DNA of 64,000 nt from contig JBBHKE010000708.1 in assembly GCA_037447655.1 (NCBI GenBank), forward strand, positions 29,992 to 93,991. Reading direction: 5' to 3'. Below are positions 36,601 through 48,096 of the stretch, in pieces. Position numbers and translations under genes: made by a program. The notes below the pieces were generated by a model that saw only the letters and a list, made by a program, of their open reading frames with translations, was not told the DNA's origin and did no database searches. Each line of letters opens with the position of its first letter. Position 1 is the first letter of the stretch. Source of the stretch: Zygnema cylindricum (taxonomy: Eukaryota; Streptophyta; Zygnematophyceae; Zygnematales; Zygnemataceae).

Positions 36601-38283
36601 GTTCGAAAGAATCCACCGGAACCATCTATTCCGGCCTTAGATTTTGAGGGGGGAAGGAGAAGTAGCAAAAAATTGCAAGAAAAACAGGTTAATAACAAGG
36701 TAACTAAACTATCTCATCAAGATGAACCTCAAACTTATGGAGAGGCGATGACTTTTCCAGAAAGAAATCGGTGGAAGAAAACCATCAATGAGGAGATGGC
36801 CTGAATTATGGCAGCCGATACTTGGGAGCTGGTGGATTGTCCACCTAACCGAAAACCAATCGGTTGGAAGTGGATTTTTCAAATTAAAACTAAACCCAGA
36901 TAACACAATCGAGTGTTACAAGGCCCGATTAGTGGTAAAGGGATTTACACAAAATAAGGGAATTGACTACGAGGAAACCTTTGCCCCAGTGTTAGATTTC
37001 CCGCAGCAGCGGAAGACATGGAATTGCACCTGATGGACATCAAGATAGCCTTTTTGTATGGAGAATTCGAAGAGGAGATCTTCATGCAAACACCCGAAGG
37101 GTTTTTGGAGGAAGGAGAGGAGAGTAAGGTATGTCGGCTGATTAAATCTCTTTATGGTTTGAAACAGGCGCCTCGACAGTGGAATAAGAAGCTTGATGAG
37201 TTCTTACCGGTCTGGGATATATCCGGAGCAGCTCAGATCACTCAATCTATGTTTTCGAAGATGAGGAAGGTTTTATATTTATTGCAATTTATGTTGATGA
37301 TTTGCTTGTTTTAAGTAAATCAATGGAAAAAATTAATAAACTGAAAACCGATCTTAAGGGGAGATTTGAAATAAAGGATATGGGGGAAGCAAAATATATT
37401 TTGGGAATTCAAGTAGAGGAGACCGAAAAAGAAAAATTATGAGATTGACTCAAAAGGAAGCAATATGGAACATGTTTGAAAAATTTCAAATGGATAAAGC
37501 TAATAGTTGTACAACTCCAATGGAGTTGAAGAAGGGAAGTGAGGGGAGTGAGGAAGGAGAAGTCATAGTCTTAGACGAGGAATTATCTCTTGAAGAATAG
37601 AAGTTCATGCAAACTATTCCTTACAGGCAAGTAGTGTGAAGTCTAATCTATTTTATAAATTCTACCCGGCCGGATTTAGCTTCAGCTGTAGGAGTGCTGA
37701 GTAGAAGTCTAAATGCTCCCACTAAGAGGGATTGGGAAGCAGCTAAGAGAGTCCTTGGATATTTGATAGGAACTAGGGATCTATGGTTGCATTTGGGTGG
37801 GGAGAATACTGACATCACTACTTGGAGTGATGCCAGTTATGGTGATGCTCCGATGAGGAGATGCACTTCAGGATATGTATTATATGTGGGTGATGGGGCT
37901 TGCTCTTGGAGTAGCAAACAACAAAGAGTAATTGCTCAGTCCACCATGGAGGCTGAGTATATGGCCTCTTGCTCTGCTGTAAAAGAATTGATGTGGGTCA
38001 AGTCTTTGCTTGGTGAGCTTGGTCACCTTAAGAGTGGTATGCAGAATTTTTTTTGTGATAATCAGGCAGCAATCGCTATTTCTGCCAATCCTAAACATCA
38101 TTTTAAAGCCAAACACATGGACATTAGACTCAGCTTTGTTAGAGAGAAAGTAGAAAATAAAATAATCAGTTTAGAGTACTGACCAGATAGTGAGATGGTA
38201 GCAGATATGATGACCAAACATGTGCGTTCCCCTAAGCTAATTTTCTGCAAGGAGAAGTGTGGTCTGAAATTAAAGATTGACTA
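33619..38283 (+). pseudogene. Copia gag-pol of element B, many breaks
   Basis: Gag is open at 33837-34394. The zinc knuckle (CHFCKKPGHYMAKC) lies at about 34490-34535, beyond a stop at 34393. The protease is at 34521-34850 (VDSGASMHMC). The integrase N-terminus is at 34886-35281 (HKRLGHVN; SGFAQ, cysteine lost). The integrase core is at 35363-35686 and again at 35690-36186 because of an internal tandem duplication. A connection region (36355-36804) with a K/R-rich patch follows, then reverse transcriptase in pieces (36788-37314; the YVDD region is frameshifted to about 37290) and RNase H at 37694-38182 (SSKQQRVIAQSTMEAEYM, DNQAA). Stops and frameshifts throughout make it non-functional. The terminal TAG lies 14 nt before the 3' LTR. 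Confidence 0.9.
35311..36026 (+). repeat. Tandem duplication inside integrase of B
   Basis: Two copies of about 359 bp (35311-35669 and 35670-36026), each running from GGGAGAAAAA through GATATTTGGGGACCGGCTAAA to AACACTAAGTGATAG. They differ at scattered sites (for example CTCGGTATTCCCGAG versus CTCAGTATTCCCCAG), so the duplication is not recent. It spans the integrase D,D,E core. Confidence 0.9.
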
Positions 38284-38520
38284 GAAAATAAGGGGAGTGT
38301 AGAAATTAATGGTCCATTTAAAGTATTTTCTAGTTATAAATAGAAATATAGAAAGAAGTCGAGGCAGTCTACCTCTAACTTCTCTCTCCAACTCTCAAAC
38401 TTGTCGCAGTCACAGAGAAATTGTAGAGGGAGCTAGAGCCATAGCTACCTAGGCTATCTAGAGGTTTACGGGAAATATATATTAGTTAGGGGTTTATTTA
38501 CTAAAAGGTATGTGCCGGCC

Positions 38521-38591
38521 ACAGGATTTGATCTTGGTACCTACCGGACGGCAGACAGTTGGTAACTGGTAGCCTTAGCCGTTAAGTCTAG
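38521..38591 (-). other. Antisense tRNA-like block in 3' LTR of B
   Basis: Minus strand: CTTAACGGCTAAGGC and, about 45 nt on, AAGATCAAATCCTG. Same position as in the 5' LTR. Confidence 0.5.
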
Positions 38592-38979
38592 AACTAGTGT
38601 TACGTACTATATGGTTTGATATTTAATTAAACATTTTGAGGTAGGATAATTCATTTAACTGTAACTGTTCACGGGATACATAGATCCAGTAATGTAAAAG
38701 TACGGATTACGGTACGGATAAAAAATCAATACCGCACATTTATTTCTTTAATGAAACGAATACCGCGCATGTATTTATTACGGCTACGATTAAATGTGAA
38801 TTTAATCAGACGGCCGGAATTAACGCCGAGATCGTAGAAGAGGATTTCGGCGGTTTGTGGTCATCGCCACATCGGATGACACGTAGCGGAATGACATTGG
38901 ATCACGACATCTCCGAGGATTAAGGGAGCGAATCCGGACATACCACGTGTCGACATTTAGGCCATGTGGTACAGTGTCC

Positions 38980-39016
38980 GTACAGAAAGTACACCGACAA
39001 CTGTACTTTTGTGTAC
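38980..39016. promoter_or_regulatory. GTAC inverted repeat in LTR of B
   Basis: GTACAGAAAGTAC and GTACTTTTGTGTAC arms, as in A and E. Confidence 0.5.
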
Positions 39017-39352
39017 GGAATTGTAATCTGATTCACTCTGTACATTTGTAGATAGAGTCTGTGAGAGAGATAGGACTTAGAAAAATTAGGAGATAGGACC
39101 CTCTCTCCCAAAGATCTTCGGTACAAAAGGTCAACTTTGACCCTCCATAACTTACTGCTTAGGGGAGCAAATTCAGAGATTCATTTTGCTATTGACTCAC
39201 GGGAGTCATGCCTTCAGAGGGGTGAAGTTGGTCATAGTTATTGTTTGCCAGGGTGGCAGTTGTTTTTGCTGAAACACAAAGGGGTCAGGGTTATCCTAGA
39301 GGATTCTCGGAAGCTGTCCACTCTGAGGACTTATGGAGGTCTCAGAGTTTCA

Positions 39353-39443
39353 GAGAGAAGAGATGAAGACAAGCTGCCTGCATGTTTTTATTTCCGCAAA
39401 TATATTAAGACGTAGAAAATAACAAAAACTATTTATTTCAACA
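39353..39443 (-). repeat. 3' LTR of C, part right of element B
   Basis: On the minus strand it begins TGTTGAAATAAATAGTT and matches the start of the 5' LTR at 50710. The purine tract (AAAATAAAGGGAT) precedes it. Confidence 0.85.
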
Positions 39444-39456
39444 ATCCCTTTATTTT

Positions 39457-42167
39457 CTAGTCTAATTTTAATTTTTCTTTCAACCCGCATTTTTCCCAAC
39501 AATATTTTAATTTAGAAGAGGGCACAGGTTTAGTCATCATGTTAGCCACCATTTCTCTGTCAGGTCTATACACAAGATTTAAAATTTTATTTTCAATTTT
39601 TTCTCTCACGAATCTTAATCTTATTTCCATATGCTTTGCTTTGAAATGATGTTTTGGATTGGCTGCAATTGCAGTTGCAGCTTGATTATTACAAAATACT
39701 TCCTGCACTCCTTTCTTCATATATCTTAGTTCTTGCAACAATGATTTCATCCACATTAGTTCTTTTACAGCAGAACTAAACGCCATATACTCAGCCTCCA
39801 TAGTAGACTGAGCAACCACCTTTTGTTGCTTACTGCTCCAACAACAAGCACCTTCCCCCACATATAAAACATATCTAGAAGTGCATCTTCTCATAGGTGC
39901 ATCCCTATAACTGGCATCACTTGAAGTGGTGATATCAGTATGCTCCCCTCCCAAATGCAACTATAATTCTCTCGTTCCAACCAGATATCTCATGACTCTC
40001 TTAGCTGCCTCCCAATCTCTCTTTCTAGGATCGTTAAGACTCCTACTGAGGACTCCTACTGAGGACTCCTACTGCGCCGCTATATTCAGCCTTGTACAGT
40101 TCATAAAGTAGATTAAACTTCCTACGACCTGTTTGTAAGGAATAGACTTCATAAACTCTCTCTCCTCTGGACTCATCGGATCATCTAAGATTATCACTCC
40201 TCCTTTTACACTCCCATCACTTATTTTTTTCAAGTCCATGGGAGTGGTACAACTGTTAGCTTTCTCCATTTGAAATTTCTCAAGCATATTTCCAATTGCT
40301 TCTTTCTGAGTGAGTCTTATGATCCTCTTCCCTCTATCTCTTTCCATTTGAATTCCCAAAATATATCTTGCCTCCCCTAAATCTTTCATGTCAAATCTGC
40401 TTCTAAGATCTTTCTTCAACTTATTAATCTTTTCCAAAGACTTACTTAACACCAACAGATCATCCACATAAATTGCAATAAAGATCACACCATCCTCATC
40501 TTCAAACACATAGATAGAATGGTCATAACTAATCCTTATATATCTTACATCAGTAAGAAACTCATCTAGTTTCTTATTCCACTGTCGGGGAGCCTGCTTC
40601 AGTCCATATAAGGAATTTATCAGCCTGCACACTTTGCTCTCTTCTCGTTCCTCCACGAACCCCTCGGGTTGCCTCATGAAAATTTCTTCCTCTAACTCAC
40701 CATTAAGAAAAGCAGTCTTAATGTCCATCTGGTGTATTTCCATGTCTTCCGCTGGTGCTAGACTGAGAAAAATCCTTACTAATGGGAACCGAACAACTGG
40801 AGCAAAGGTCTCCTCATAGTCAATCCCCTCTTTTTGGGTGAACCCCTTCGCTACCAATTGAGCCTTATATCTCTCAATGGTATTATCTGGGTTCAGTTTT
40901 AGTTTAAATACCCATTTACACCCAATAGGTTTTCTGTCTGGAGGATAATCAGCTAGCTCCGAAGTATTTGCTTCCATGATGGAGGCCATCTCATCATTTA
41001 TGGCTCTAATCCATCTTTTTTTCTCTGGACTATTCACTGCCTCAGAGTAGGACTAAGGCTCATCTGGTTGAGATAGCTTAGTTACCTTATGTGCGGCTTA
41101 TTTTTCCTGTATCTTTTTGCTGCTCCTTCTCCCTCCCTCAAAATCCAAAGCTCGAATGGATAAAATTGTTGGATTTCTCCTCACTGTCTCATCGGCTCCC
41201 TTGTCCACGGAAACCGGTTTTGGTCCAATTTCTTTGATCTCCTCGAGTTCCATAGGAGTATGTGAGGTTTTCAGTGAGTCTTCTGTGTCTCAGATCTCTC
41301 CTGAATCTGTAATCACGGTTTCACTCATGTCCTTTTCGGAAACGACCGAGTTCTCCTCACTTTCGGACTCGAATCTGATTTTTATCTTCTTTGTATATTT
41401 GAAGGGATCAAATGACTTCTCTTCATCCATGACAACTAGGTGTTTGACCAGAAAGATATCCTTCTTTGCTAAATCATAGACTCTATACCCTTTAACATCT
41501 TGATCATATCCCACAAAGTATCCAGGTTTTCCCTTAGCATCTAGTTTCCAGTTTTTCCTATTCGTGTCAAGACTATAAACTTGGCTACCGAACACTTTAA
41601 GGTGTGAAATATTGGGTTTCCTTCCAACCCATCTCTCATAAGGTGTCAGTCCCTTTAAAGCTGAGGTAAAGACTCTATTCTTAATGTAGTTGGCACAGTT
41701 CATTGCTTCTGCACAAAATCTTTTTCCTATTTTCTTGTCGAGCAACATATTGCATGCACTATCTCCTAGTGTTCGATTTAACCTCTCAGCTACCCTATTT
41801 TTTTCCAGGTTATATGGTACACTTTTCTAGTGCACTACTCGCTCATCTCTCAAATATTCCTCAAACTGGTTAGAGGTATATTCCCCCCCATTATCACTTC
41901 TTATTCTCTTAATAGGGGTTTCATGGAACTTCTCACTCCATGCTTTATATTATTTAAAGTAAGTTGATGCTTCAGACTTTGTTTTTAGAAAGTATACTCT
42001 AGAGTATCTAGACTAGTCATCGGTAATTCTCATCATAAACGTTTTTCCTCCAACCGAAGGTACTTTTGCAAGTCCCCAAATATCTGTGTGGACCAAATCT
42101 AATACTTTCTCACCTCTATATGTGGCGTCTTTGGGAAAAGGAAGTCTATGAGTCTTACCTTGAGCAC
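39457..42167 (-). pseudogene. Copia pol of C, left part (integrase to RNase H)
   Basis: RNase H at 39457-39960 (SSKQQKVVAQSTMEAEYM); reverse transcriptase at 40069-41037 (FAPVVRFPLVRIFLSLAPAE, YVDDLLVLSKS); connection and integrase C-terminus at 41117-41748; integrase core in stop-riddled sequence up to 42167 (DLVHTDIWG, RIRSDNGGEYTS readable). A 15-bp unit containing GACTCCTACTGAG is triplicated at about 40040-40075 and disrupts the RNase H junction. It is interrupted at 42167 by element D and continues at 48097-49729. Confidence 0.85.
42163..42167. repeat. Target site duplication of D (left)
   Basis: AGCAC, repeated at 48097-48101. Confidence 0.9.
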
Positions 42168-43005
42168 TGTTGTTCTACAACCACCGGTGCAGGTGGAGGA
42201 GCAGCAGTAGTAGTAGAAGTAGATATGATACACTCTCAGAAGCTATCAAGAATCTTACCAAACAGCTGTTCTTAAGTGATCACCAATTCTTATACAAGCA
42301 TCCAAATCTCACAAAACTCTATCAGAATATAGAGTAACATAAACACTGACAACTCCCAAAGTTTCAGCACAATTGACCCAACAACACTCAAGATATAATA
42401 CTCACAAGTTTCCCAAAAACTGTCTGCAGTTTTACTACTTGGAAGTCTGGATACATAAAAATATTCTAAGTCCTAAGTCTTATACTTTCGGTGTTCTACC
42501 GCCGATAACAGTGTACCTGAGAGGTACGTCCACAATCAACCCACCTACTGAGATCTACGTGTTCTTGATCGTGCCAACCCAATCTATCATTGTACAGTCA
42601 ATATTACTCAGAATCTATATTAAGTTACTGTACAAATACTTGTCGGCTACGTCACTTGTGATACTCTTATGAATCTCGTCCGTTGAATAGATTCATATTA
42701 ATCGCAGCTGGGTTGTCCCGTACCTGATCACATTTATATCACCCGCGGCTGCGGTGTCCTGCACCAAATCATATCCAAGATAGTAGCAGCTGCGTTGTCT
42801 GTACGGATCTTATCCAAAGTGACCGCAGCTGCGTTTGTCGTGTCAGTATCGCAGCTTCGCTGCTGCGCTGCTCTGCTGCTGCGCTGCTGCGCAGCTTTGC
42901 TGTATAGCAGCTGCGCTGCACTTCCGTATAGCAGCTGCGCTGCTTTCTGTATAGTTGCTGCGCTGCTGCGCTGCTCTGAGACTGAGAGCTTTCCAAAAGA
43001 CAACA
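42168..43005 (-). repeat. 3' LTR of D
   Basis: 838 bp, TGTTGTCTTTTGG to GAACAACA on the minus strand. Four copies of GCAGCTGC lie between about 42780 and 42945. The Gag start codon of the 5' LTR is ATA here. Confidence 0.95.
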
Positions 43006-43140
43006 CTCCCCTAAAGCTTTAGACTCAGTATACTAGCGCAGCTGCGGTGATAAAATAGCGCAGTATCGCAGCATAGCAATATAGCAGTGCAGCAATTCAA
43101 CTATTCACTTAATCCCACTGCTTCCCTACAATACTTCAGC

Positions 43141-45919
43141 TTATGAGCAGGAAAGCATATCAGCAATCATTTTTGCATCTGGTAAGTAACATAATTTAAT
43201 CACTCTAGAGAACACTTTTTCTCTTACAAAGTGTAATCGTACATGCATGTGCTTGCTTTTGAAGTGATGACTCGGGTTAGAAGCAATGGCAATGGCAGCG
43301 TGGTTATCACACCAGATCACCTGTGGACCAACTTGCATGTATCCTAGTTCTTGTAACATGGATTTTACCCATCAGAGTTCTTTGAGGGCCGAGCTTGCTG
43401 CCATATATTCCGACTCCATTGTCGATTGTGCTGTCACCTTTTGAAGTTTGCTGCTCAAGCAGCAAGTACCGTTCCCAATTTGTACAACGAATCCCGTGGT
43501 AGATTTCCGGCTTGGCATGTCGCCATAGCTTGCATCACTCCATGTTTGCAGCTTGACTTCTCCTCCGCCTAGAGTGAGTTTGAGATCTTTAGTTCCCGCC
43601 AAATATCTTAAGACTCTCTTTGCTGCATCCAGATCAGATTTTCTCGGATTTTCTAGACTCCTACTCAGTACCCCGACTGCTGCAGCAATGTCAGGACGGG
43701 TACAGTTCAAGAAGTATATTAAGCTTCACACTATCTGTCTGTAAGGTATTATTGCCATAGGATCATTCTCCCCTGATTCTAAATACTCGCTAACAATAAC
43801 ACCTGGTTTTGTCTCTTCTCCTTCTAACTTCTGCCGAAACTCCATTGGAGTTAAACACCCTTTTGCCCCCCGCATTCCGTACTCATCTAACATGTTTCCA
43901 ATAGCCTCTTTTTGAGTCAATTTTATTATTTTCTTATCTCTGTCCCTCTCTACCTGGATACCCAAAATATATTTTGCCTCACCGAGGTCTTTCATCTCGA
44001 ACCGTGAGTTTAGAGCAGTTTTGGTTTTGTTAATTTCAGCCATTGATTTGCTAATTAATAGCAAATCATCTACATATACCGCTATATACACTATCCCATT
44101 TTCACCCTTTAGAACGTAGACAGAGTGATCAGAACTTATCCTTTGAAATCCTAGACTAGTCAAGAATTCATCAAGCTTTATATTCCACTGTCTCGGGGCC
44201 TGTTTCAGGCCGTACAAAGATTTTAGCAACTTGCATACTAAGTGCTCTTTTCCTGGTTCTACATACTTTTCAGGCTGCTGCATGTAAATGGTCTCTTCTA
44301 TTTCTCCATGCAAAAAGGTCGTTTTTACATCCATCTGATGAATTTCCATATCTTCTATAGCAGCTAGGGACAGCAAAATCCTAACTGTTGGAAATCTTAC
44401 AACCGGAGAAAATGTTTCTTCAAAATCGATTCCTTCCTTTTGATTGTACCCCTTCGCCACAAGTCTGGCCTTATAGCGTTCAATGGTGTTATCGGGATTT
44501 AACTTCACCTTGAATACCCATTTGCTGCCGATCGCTTTTCGGTCTGGAGGAAGGTCCACGAGCTCCCATGTTTGAGCCTCCATGATCGACTTCATTTCGT
44601 CGTTTGCCGCCTCAATCCAGTGATTCCGCTCTGTTGATGAGAAAGCTTCTTGGATGGTCAAGGGCTCCCCTGAGACTGCCGAGTAGGCATAGTGAGAGCT
44701 TGCTTGCAGGCGGCTGCTTGATCTTCTTCCCCCCGGAAATTCTGAGGCTGAGATCGTCGGATCCCGCGCATTGCGCTGATTGCGCTGGTTGCGCTGGTTG
44801 CGATCCGTGTCTTGCTGATTGCGCTGGTTGCGATCCGTGTGTTCGTGATTGCGCTGGTTGCGTTCCGTCTGTATTGACTGCTCTTGGTCCGTCTGGACCC
44901 GAAGTTGGTGAGGAAGTTGGAGGGAGTCTGATTCATGAGTCATTATCGGAGTTTGTGGAATCTGCGGGACAAGTTCCTGCATGCAATCTAAGATGACATA
45001 CTCCTGTACTTTCTGTTGCCTTTGCTGCTCTGTCATTTGAAATAAATCTATGGAGTCTAGTTCATCCTTAACAATGATGTTTCTAGCTACAACTATTTTC
45101 TGCCTTTCAAACACAAAGACTCTATAACCTTTCGAGTGATCATCATATCCTAACAGAATAGCCGGTAATCCCTTCGGTTCCATTTTCCATCTATCTGTAG
45201 ACGTATCCAATATAAAGCATTGACTACCAAAGACCTTGAAATGGCTAACATCTGGTTTGCTACCCGTCCAGATTTCGTAAGGAGTTGTTTCTACCGATCT
45301 TGATCCAATCCTATTTTTAATATAAACTGCACAATTTAGAGCCTCAGCCCAGAATTTCGGATCCACACCTTTATCGGCGAGCATAGATCTAGAGCTTTCC
45401 GTGAGAGTTCTATTCAGCCGTTCCGACACCCCACTTTGTTCCGGTGAATATGGAACAGTCAGTAGATGACTAATGCCTTCCTCGAGTAAAAAGGTTTCAA
45501 ACTCTTTTGATGTATATTCACCACCATTGTCCGATTTGAGCTGCAAAATAGATGAATTATGAAGTTTTTCAGCCCATGCTTTATAGTGTTTGAAGTGACC
45601 AAACACTTCACTCTTTTCCTTCATGAAGTAAACTTTTGTAAAACGTGAGAAATCATCTGTGAAGGTGACCATATATTTCATTCCTCCGGCAGAAGGAACC
45701 TTCGCCGGACCAAAGACATCCGAATGAATTTGTTGTAAAAGTTTGGTCGACCGATGCTCAGACTCGTTAGGAAATGGCAATCTGTGGATTTTTCCTAAAG
45801 CGCAACCATCGCAAGTTTTGACCGGCCCATGTGTGATTGATACACCCTCTATCTTTCCAACAACAACCATTTTTTTCAAACTATCATAGTTGACATGGCC
45901 TAATCTTTTATGCCACAAC
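43141..45919 (-). pseudogene. Copia pol of D (integrase, RT, RNase H) with three breaks
   Basis: Integrase: HKRLGHVN with CDGCALGK (HHCC intact), core D (IHSDVFGPAK), D (LKSDNGGEYTS), E (SPEQSGVSERLNRTL). A linker at about 44766-44880 is built of NQR repeats. Reverse transcriptase runs from KWVFKVKLNPDNT to YVDDLLLISKS. RNase H has LSSKLQKVTAQSTMESEYM and DNHAAIAIA. Breaks: a one-base shift at the gag-pro/integrase junction (about 45920), TGA at about 43733 after IPYRQIV, TGA at about 43370 after ALKEL. The frame ends at 43141. A non-coding segment with further GCAGC motifs separates it from the purine tract. Confidence 0.9.
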
Positions 45920-47317
45920 TTAATCTGAGTGCAAAACACCGGAGTACAAAACATCATTTTCTTTTGTATTAGCCATATCCATGCGATACATCTTGCTACT
46001 ATCTCTAGTACCTGTAACCGCAACCTTGCCGTTTTTGCTAACAACCTGCCGACCATTTTTCAAACTGACCTCAAAGCCTTTACTCTCAACCAACGACGTA
46101 GAAAACAGATTTTTCTTAAAGTCAGGCACAAATAAGACATTGTGAAGAGTCCTTTCAATTGGTTTTCCATCCACATCAACTAGCAAGGACACATCACCCA
46201 TTGCACGAGTTTGGACACTCATTCCACAAGCATAATAAATATTTTTCTCCGGCGTTGCTTTCAGATTTTTGAAGATGGCCTTGTTCCAACACATATGCGC
46301 TGACGCTCCTGTATCCATAATCCATCCAGGGTCTTTTGCGCCTTCCATTGCTGCCGCCATAGCGAATAGATCCGTGTCGTCCTCCTCAGAAAATGTCATA
46401 GTTTCGTCTTGGAGTGATGAAGAAGCTGAAAACAGTGCATTTCCACGAGGTGTAGGCCTCGTGAAGTTTTTGTAAAACTGACTTTGTTGCCATCCTGGCC
46501 TGTATAAACCTGTATCGTAAGCTTGTTTAAGTTTAGGACAGAATTTGTATCCATGACCTCTCTCACTACAATAAAAACATGCATTGTTGGATTTTCTATT
46601 TCCCCCCAGATTAAACTGTCTCAATTGGGTAAACTGATTACTTTGCTGATTAAATTGACCGTTCTTTCCAAATTCTGAATTAAAAGCCTCTACTTGCTCA
46701 ACATTGAGAATATTAGATGTAGCTTCCTCCTCTAATAAAATATTGATTGCTAACTGTAAGGTCCAGCTAGCTTTATCTTTCTGTTTGAGCATGTCAGATG
46801 CCCCTTTCATACTAGTAGGGAGACCCCGCATGAGCAATGCTGCCTGTTGAAACTGAGAAAACACCCCACCGGCACAAGCATGTGCATCTACAAGAATACG
46901 AAATTTGTTAGAATATTCAGCCATTGTACCGCCAGTGTACTTATAGTCCCAAATTTTTCCAGCCAATAGAAGTTCTTCTTGAACATTAGCCTTTTCATAA
47001 TCACTTTTAATGGATTTCCAGATATCAATTGCTTTTTTCATTTTTATCCGAGACATAGCTAAGTCCTCAGATATACAAAATTTCAAAATAGAACGAGCTT
47101 GCGTATTTTTCTTAGACCATGACGGATCAGATTCATCCAAAGAACCATCCAATATATCCAAAAGATTGACATTTTCAAAATGTGTCTCCACCATATCCGC
47201 CCAGTAAACATACTTATCCCCGGAAAAGATAGGAATTCTTGATGACAGGCCCATAACCTGTTGTTCTACAACCACCGGTGCAGGTGGAGGAGCAGCAGTA
47301 GTAGTAGAAGTAGACAT
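45920..47317 (-). CDS. Copia Gag-protease of D, starting inside the LTR
   Basis: 465 residues, uninterrupted. The ATG (47315-47317) lies in the 5' LTR. Nineteen residues (MSTSTTTAAPPPAPVVVEQ) are encoded by the LTR, and the frame crosses the LTR end and the primer site (read as Q-V-M-G) into Gag proper. Then come the copia Gag core, the zinc knuckle CFYCSERGHGYKFC at about residues 249-262, the protease active site MDTGASAHMC at about residue 336, and a downstream segment ending YSGVLHSD, where copia polyproteins normally continue into LWHKR. The stop TAA arises from a one-base frameshift. Gag forms the particle and the protease matures it. The alternative start at the primer-site ATG would drop 21 residues. 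Confidence 0.85.
   Translation of the reverse strand: MSTSTTTAAPPPAPVVVEQQVMGLSSRIPIFSGDKYVYWADMVETHFENVNLLDILDGSLDESDPSWSKKNTQARSILKFCISEDLAMSRIKMKKAIDIWKSIKSDYEKANVQEELLLAGKIWDYKYTGGTMAEYSNKFRILVDAHACAGGVFSQFQQAALLMRGLPTSMKGASDMLKQKDKASWTLQLAINILLEEEATSNILNVEQVEAFNSEFGKNGQFNQQSNQFTQLRQFNLGGNRKSNNACFYCSERGHGYKFCPKLKQAYDTGLYRPGWQQSQFYKNFTRPTPRGNALFSASSSLQDETMTFSEEDDTDLFAMAAAMEGAKDPGWIMDTGASAHMCWNKAIFKNLKATPEKNIYYACGMSVQTRAMGDVSLLVDVDGKPIERTLHNVLFVPDFKKNLFSTSLVESKGFEVSLKNGRQVVSKNGKVAVTGTRDSSKMYRMDMANTKENDVLYSGVLHSD
47248..47258 (-). other. Half-tRNA primer binding site of D
   Basis: GGTTATGGGCC on the minus strand, immediately after the LTR; complementary to the anticodon arm of initiator tRNA-Met and simultaneously coding. 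Confidence 0.8.
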
Positions 47318-48096
47318 GATACACTCTCAGAAGCTATCAAGAATCCTACCAAACAGCTGTTCTTAAGTGATCACCAATTCTTATACAAGCATCCAAATCT
47401 CACAAAACTCTATCATAATATAGAGTAACATAAACACTGACAACTCCCAAAGTTTCAGCACAATTGACCCAACAACACTCAAGATATAATACTCACAAGT
47501 TTCCCAAAAACTGTCTGCAGTTTTACTACTTGGAAGTCTGGATACATAAAAATGTTCTAAGTCCTAAGTCTTATACTTTTGGTGTTCTACCGCCGATAAT
47601 AGTGTACCTAAGAGGTACGTCCAGAATCAACCCACCTACTGAGATCTACGTGTTCTTGATCGTGCCAACCTAATCTATCATTGTACAGTCAATATTACTC
47701 AGAATCTATATTAAGTTACTGTACAAATACTTGTCGGCTAAGTCATTTGTGATACTCTCATGAATCTCGTCCGTTGACTAGATTCATATTAATCGCAGCT
47801 GCGTTGTCCCGTACCGGATCACATTTATATCACTCGCGGCTGCGGTGTCCTGCACCAAATCATATCCAAGATAGTAGCAGCTGCGTTGTCTGTACAGATC
47901 TTATCCAAAGTGACCGCAGCTGCGTTTGTCCTGTCAGTATCGCAGCTTCGCTGCTGCGCTGCTCTGCTGCTCTGCTGCTGCGCAGCTCTGCTGTATAGCA
48001 GCTGCGCTGCTCTTCCGTATAGCAGCTGCGCTGCTGTCTGTATAGTTGCTGCGCTGCTGCGCTGCTCTGAGACTGAGAGCTTTCCAAAAGACAACA
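47259..48096 (-). repeat. 5' LTR of D
   Basis: 838 bp. It contains five GCAGCTGC palindromes between about 47795 and 48030 amid GCAGC/GCTGC-rich sequence, near the start (U3) of the LTR. The Gag start codon is 59 nt before its end. Confidence 0.95.

Larger units (their letters stand above)
27777..39352 (+). mobile_element. Copia retrotransposon B, full outline, decayed
   Basis: Inserted in the 3' LTR of C with target duplication GAGAG (27772-27776 and 39353-39357). The 5' LTR is 27777-28202 + 32986-33614 (1055 bp when element E and its 5-bp duplication are excluded); the 3' LTR is 38298-39352, also 1055 bp. By eye the LTRs differ by roughly 5 percent, more than those of D or E. Internal region 33615-38297 with gag, protease, integrase, reverse transcriptase and RNase H, all interrupted. 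Confidence 0.9.
38298..39352 (+). repeat. 3' LTR of B
   Basis: 1055 bp, TGTAGAAATT to GAGTTTCA, after the purine tract AAAATAAGGGGAG. The last 20 nt (39333-39352) are an uninterrupted frame beginning ATGGAGGTCTCAGAG. Confidence 0.9.
42168..48096 (-). mobile_element. Copia retrotransposon D, complete outline
   Basis: Nested in the integrase gene of C with target duplication AGCAC on both sides. LTRs 42168-43005 and 47259-48096 are both 838 bp, with about 22 substitutions and no net length change by eye (about 2.6 percent). Primer site 47248-47258 abuts the 5' LTR and purine tract TTTAGGGGAG abuts the 3' LTR. Gag and pol are almost full length but carry one frameshift and two in-frame stops. 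It belongs to a different subfamily from A, B, C and E and is closer to relic H. Confidence 0.95.

Noticed and set aside
42066-42275. Plus-strand frame at the C/D boundary
   Set aside because: Spans the insertion junction; opposite strand to both elements.
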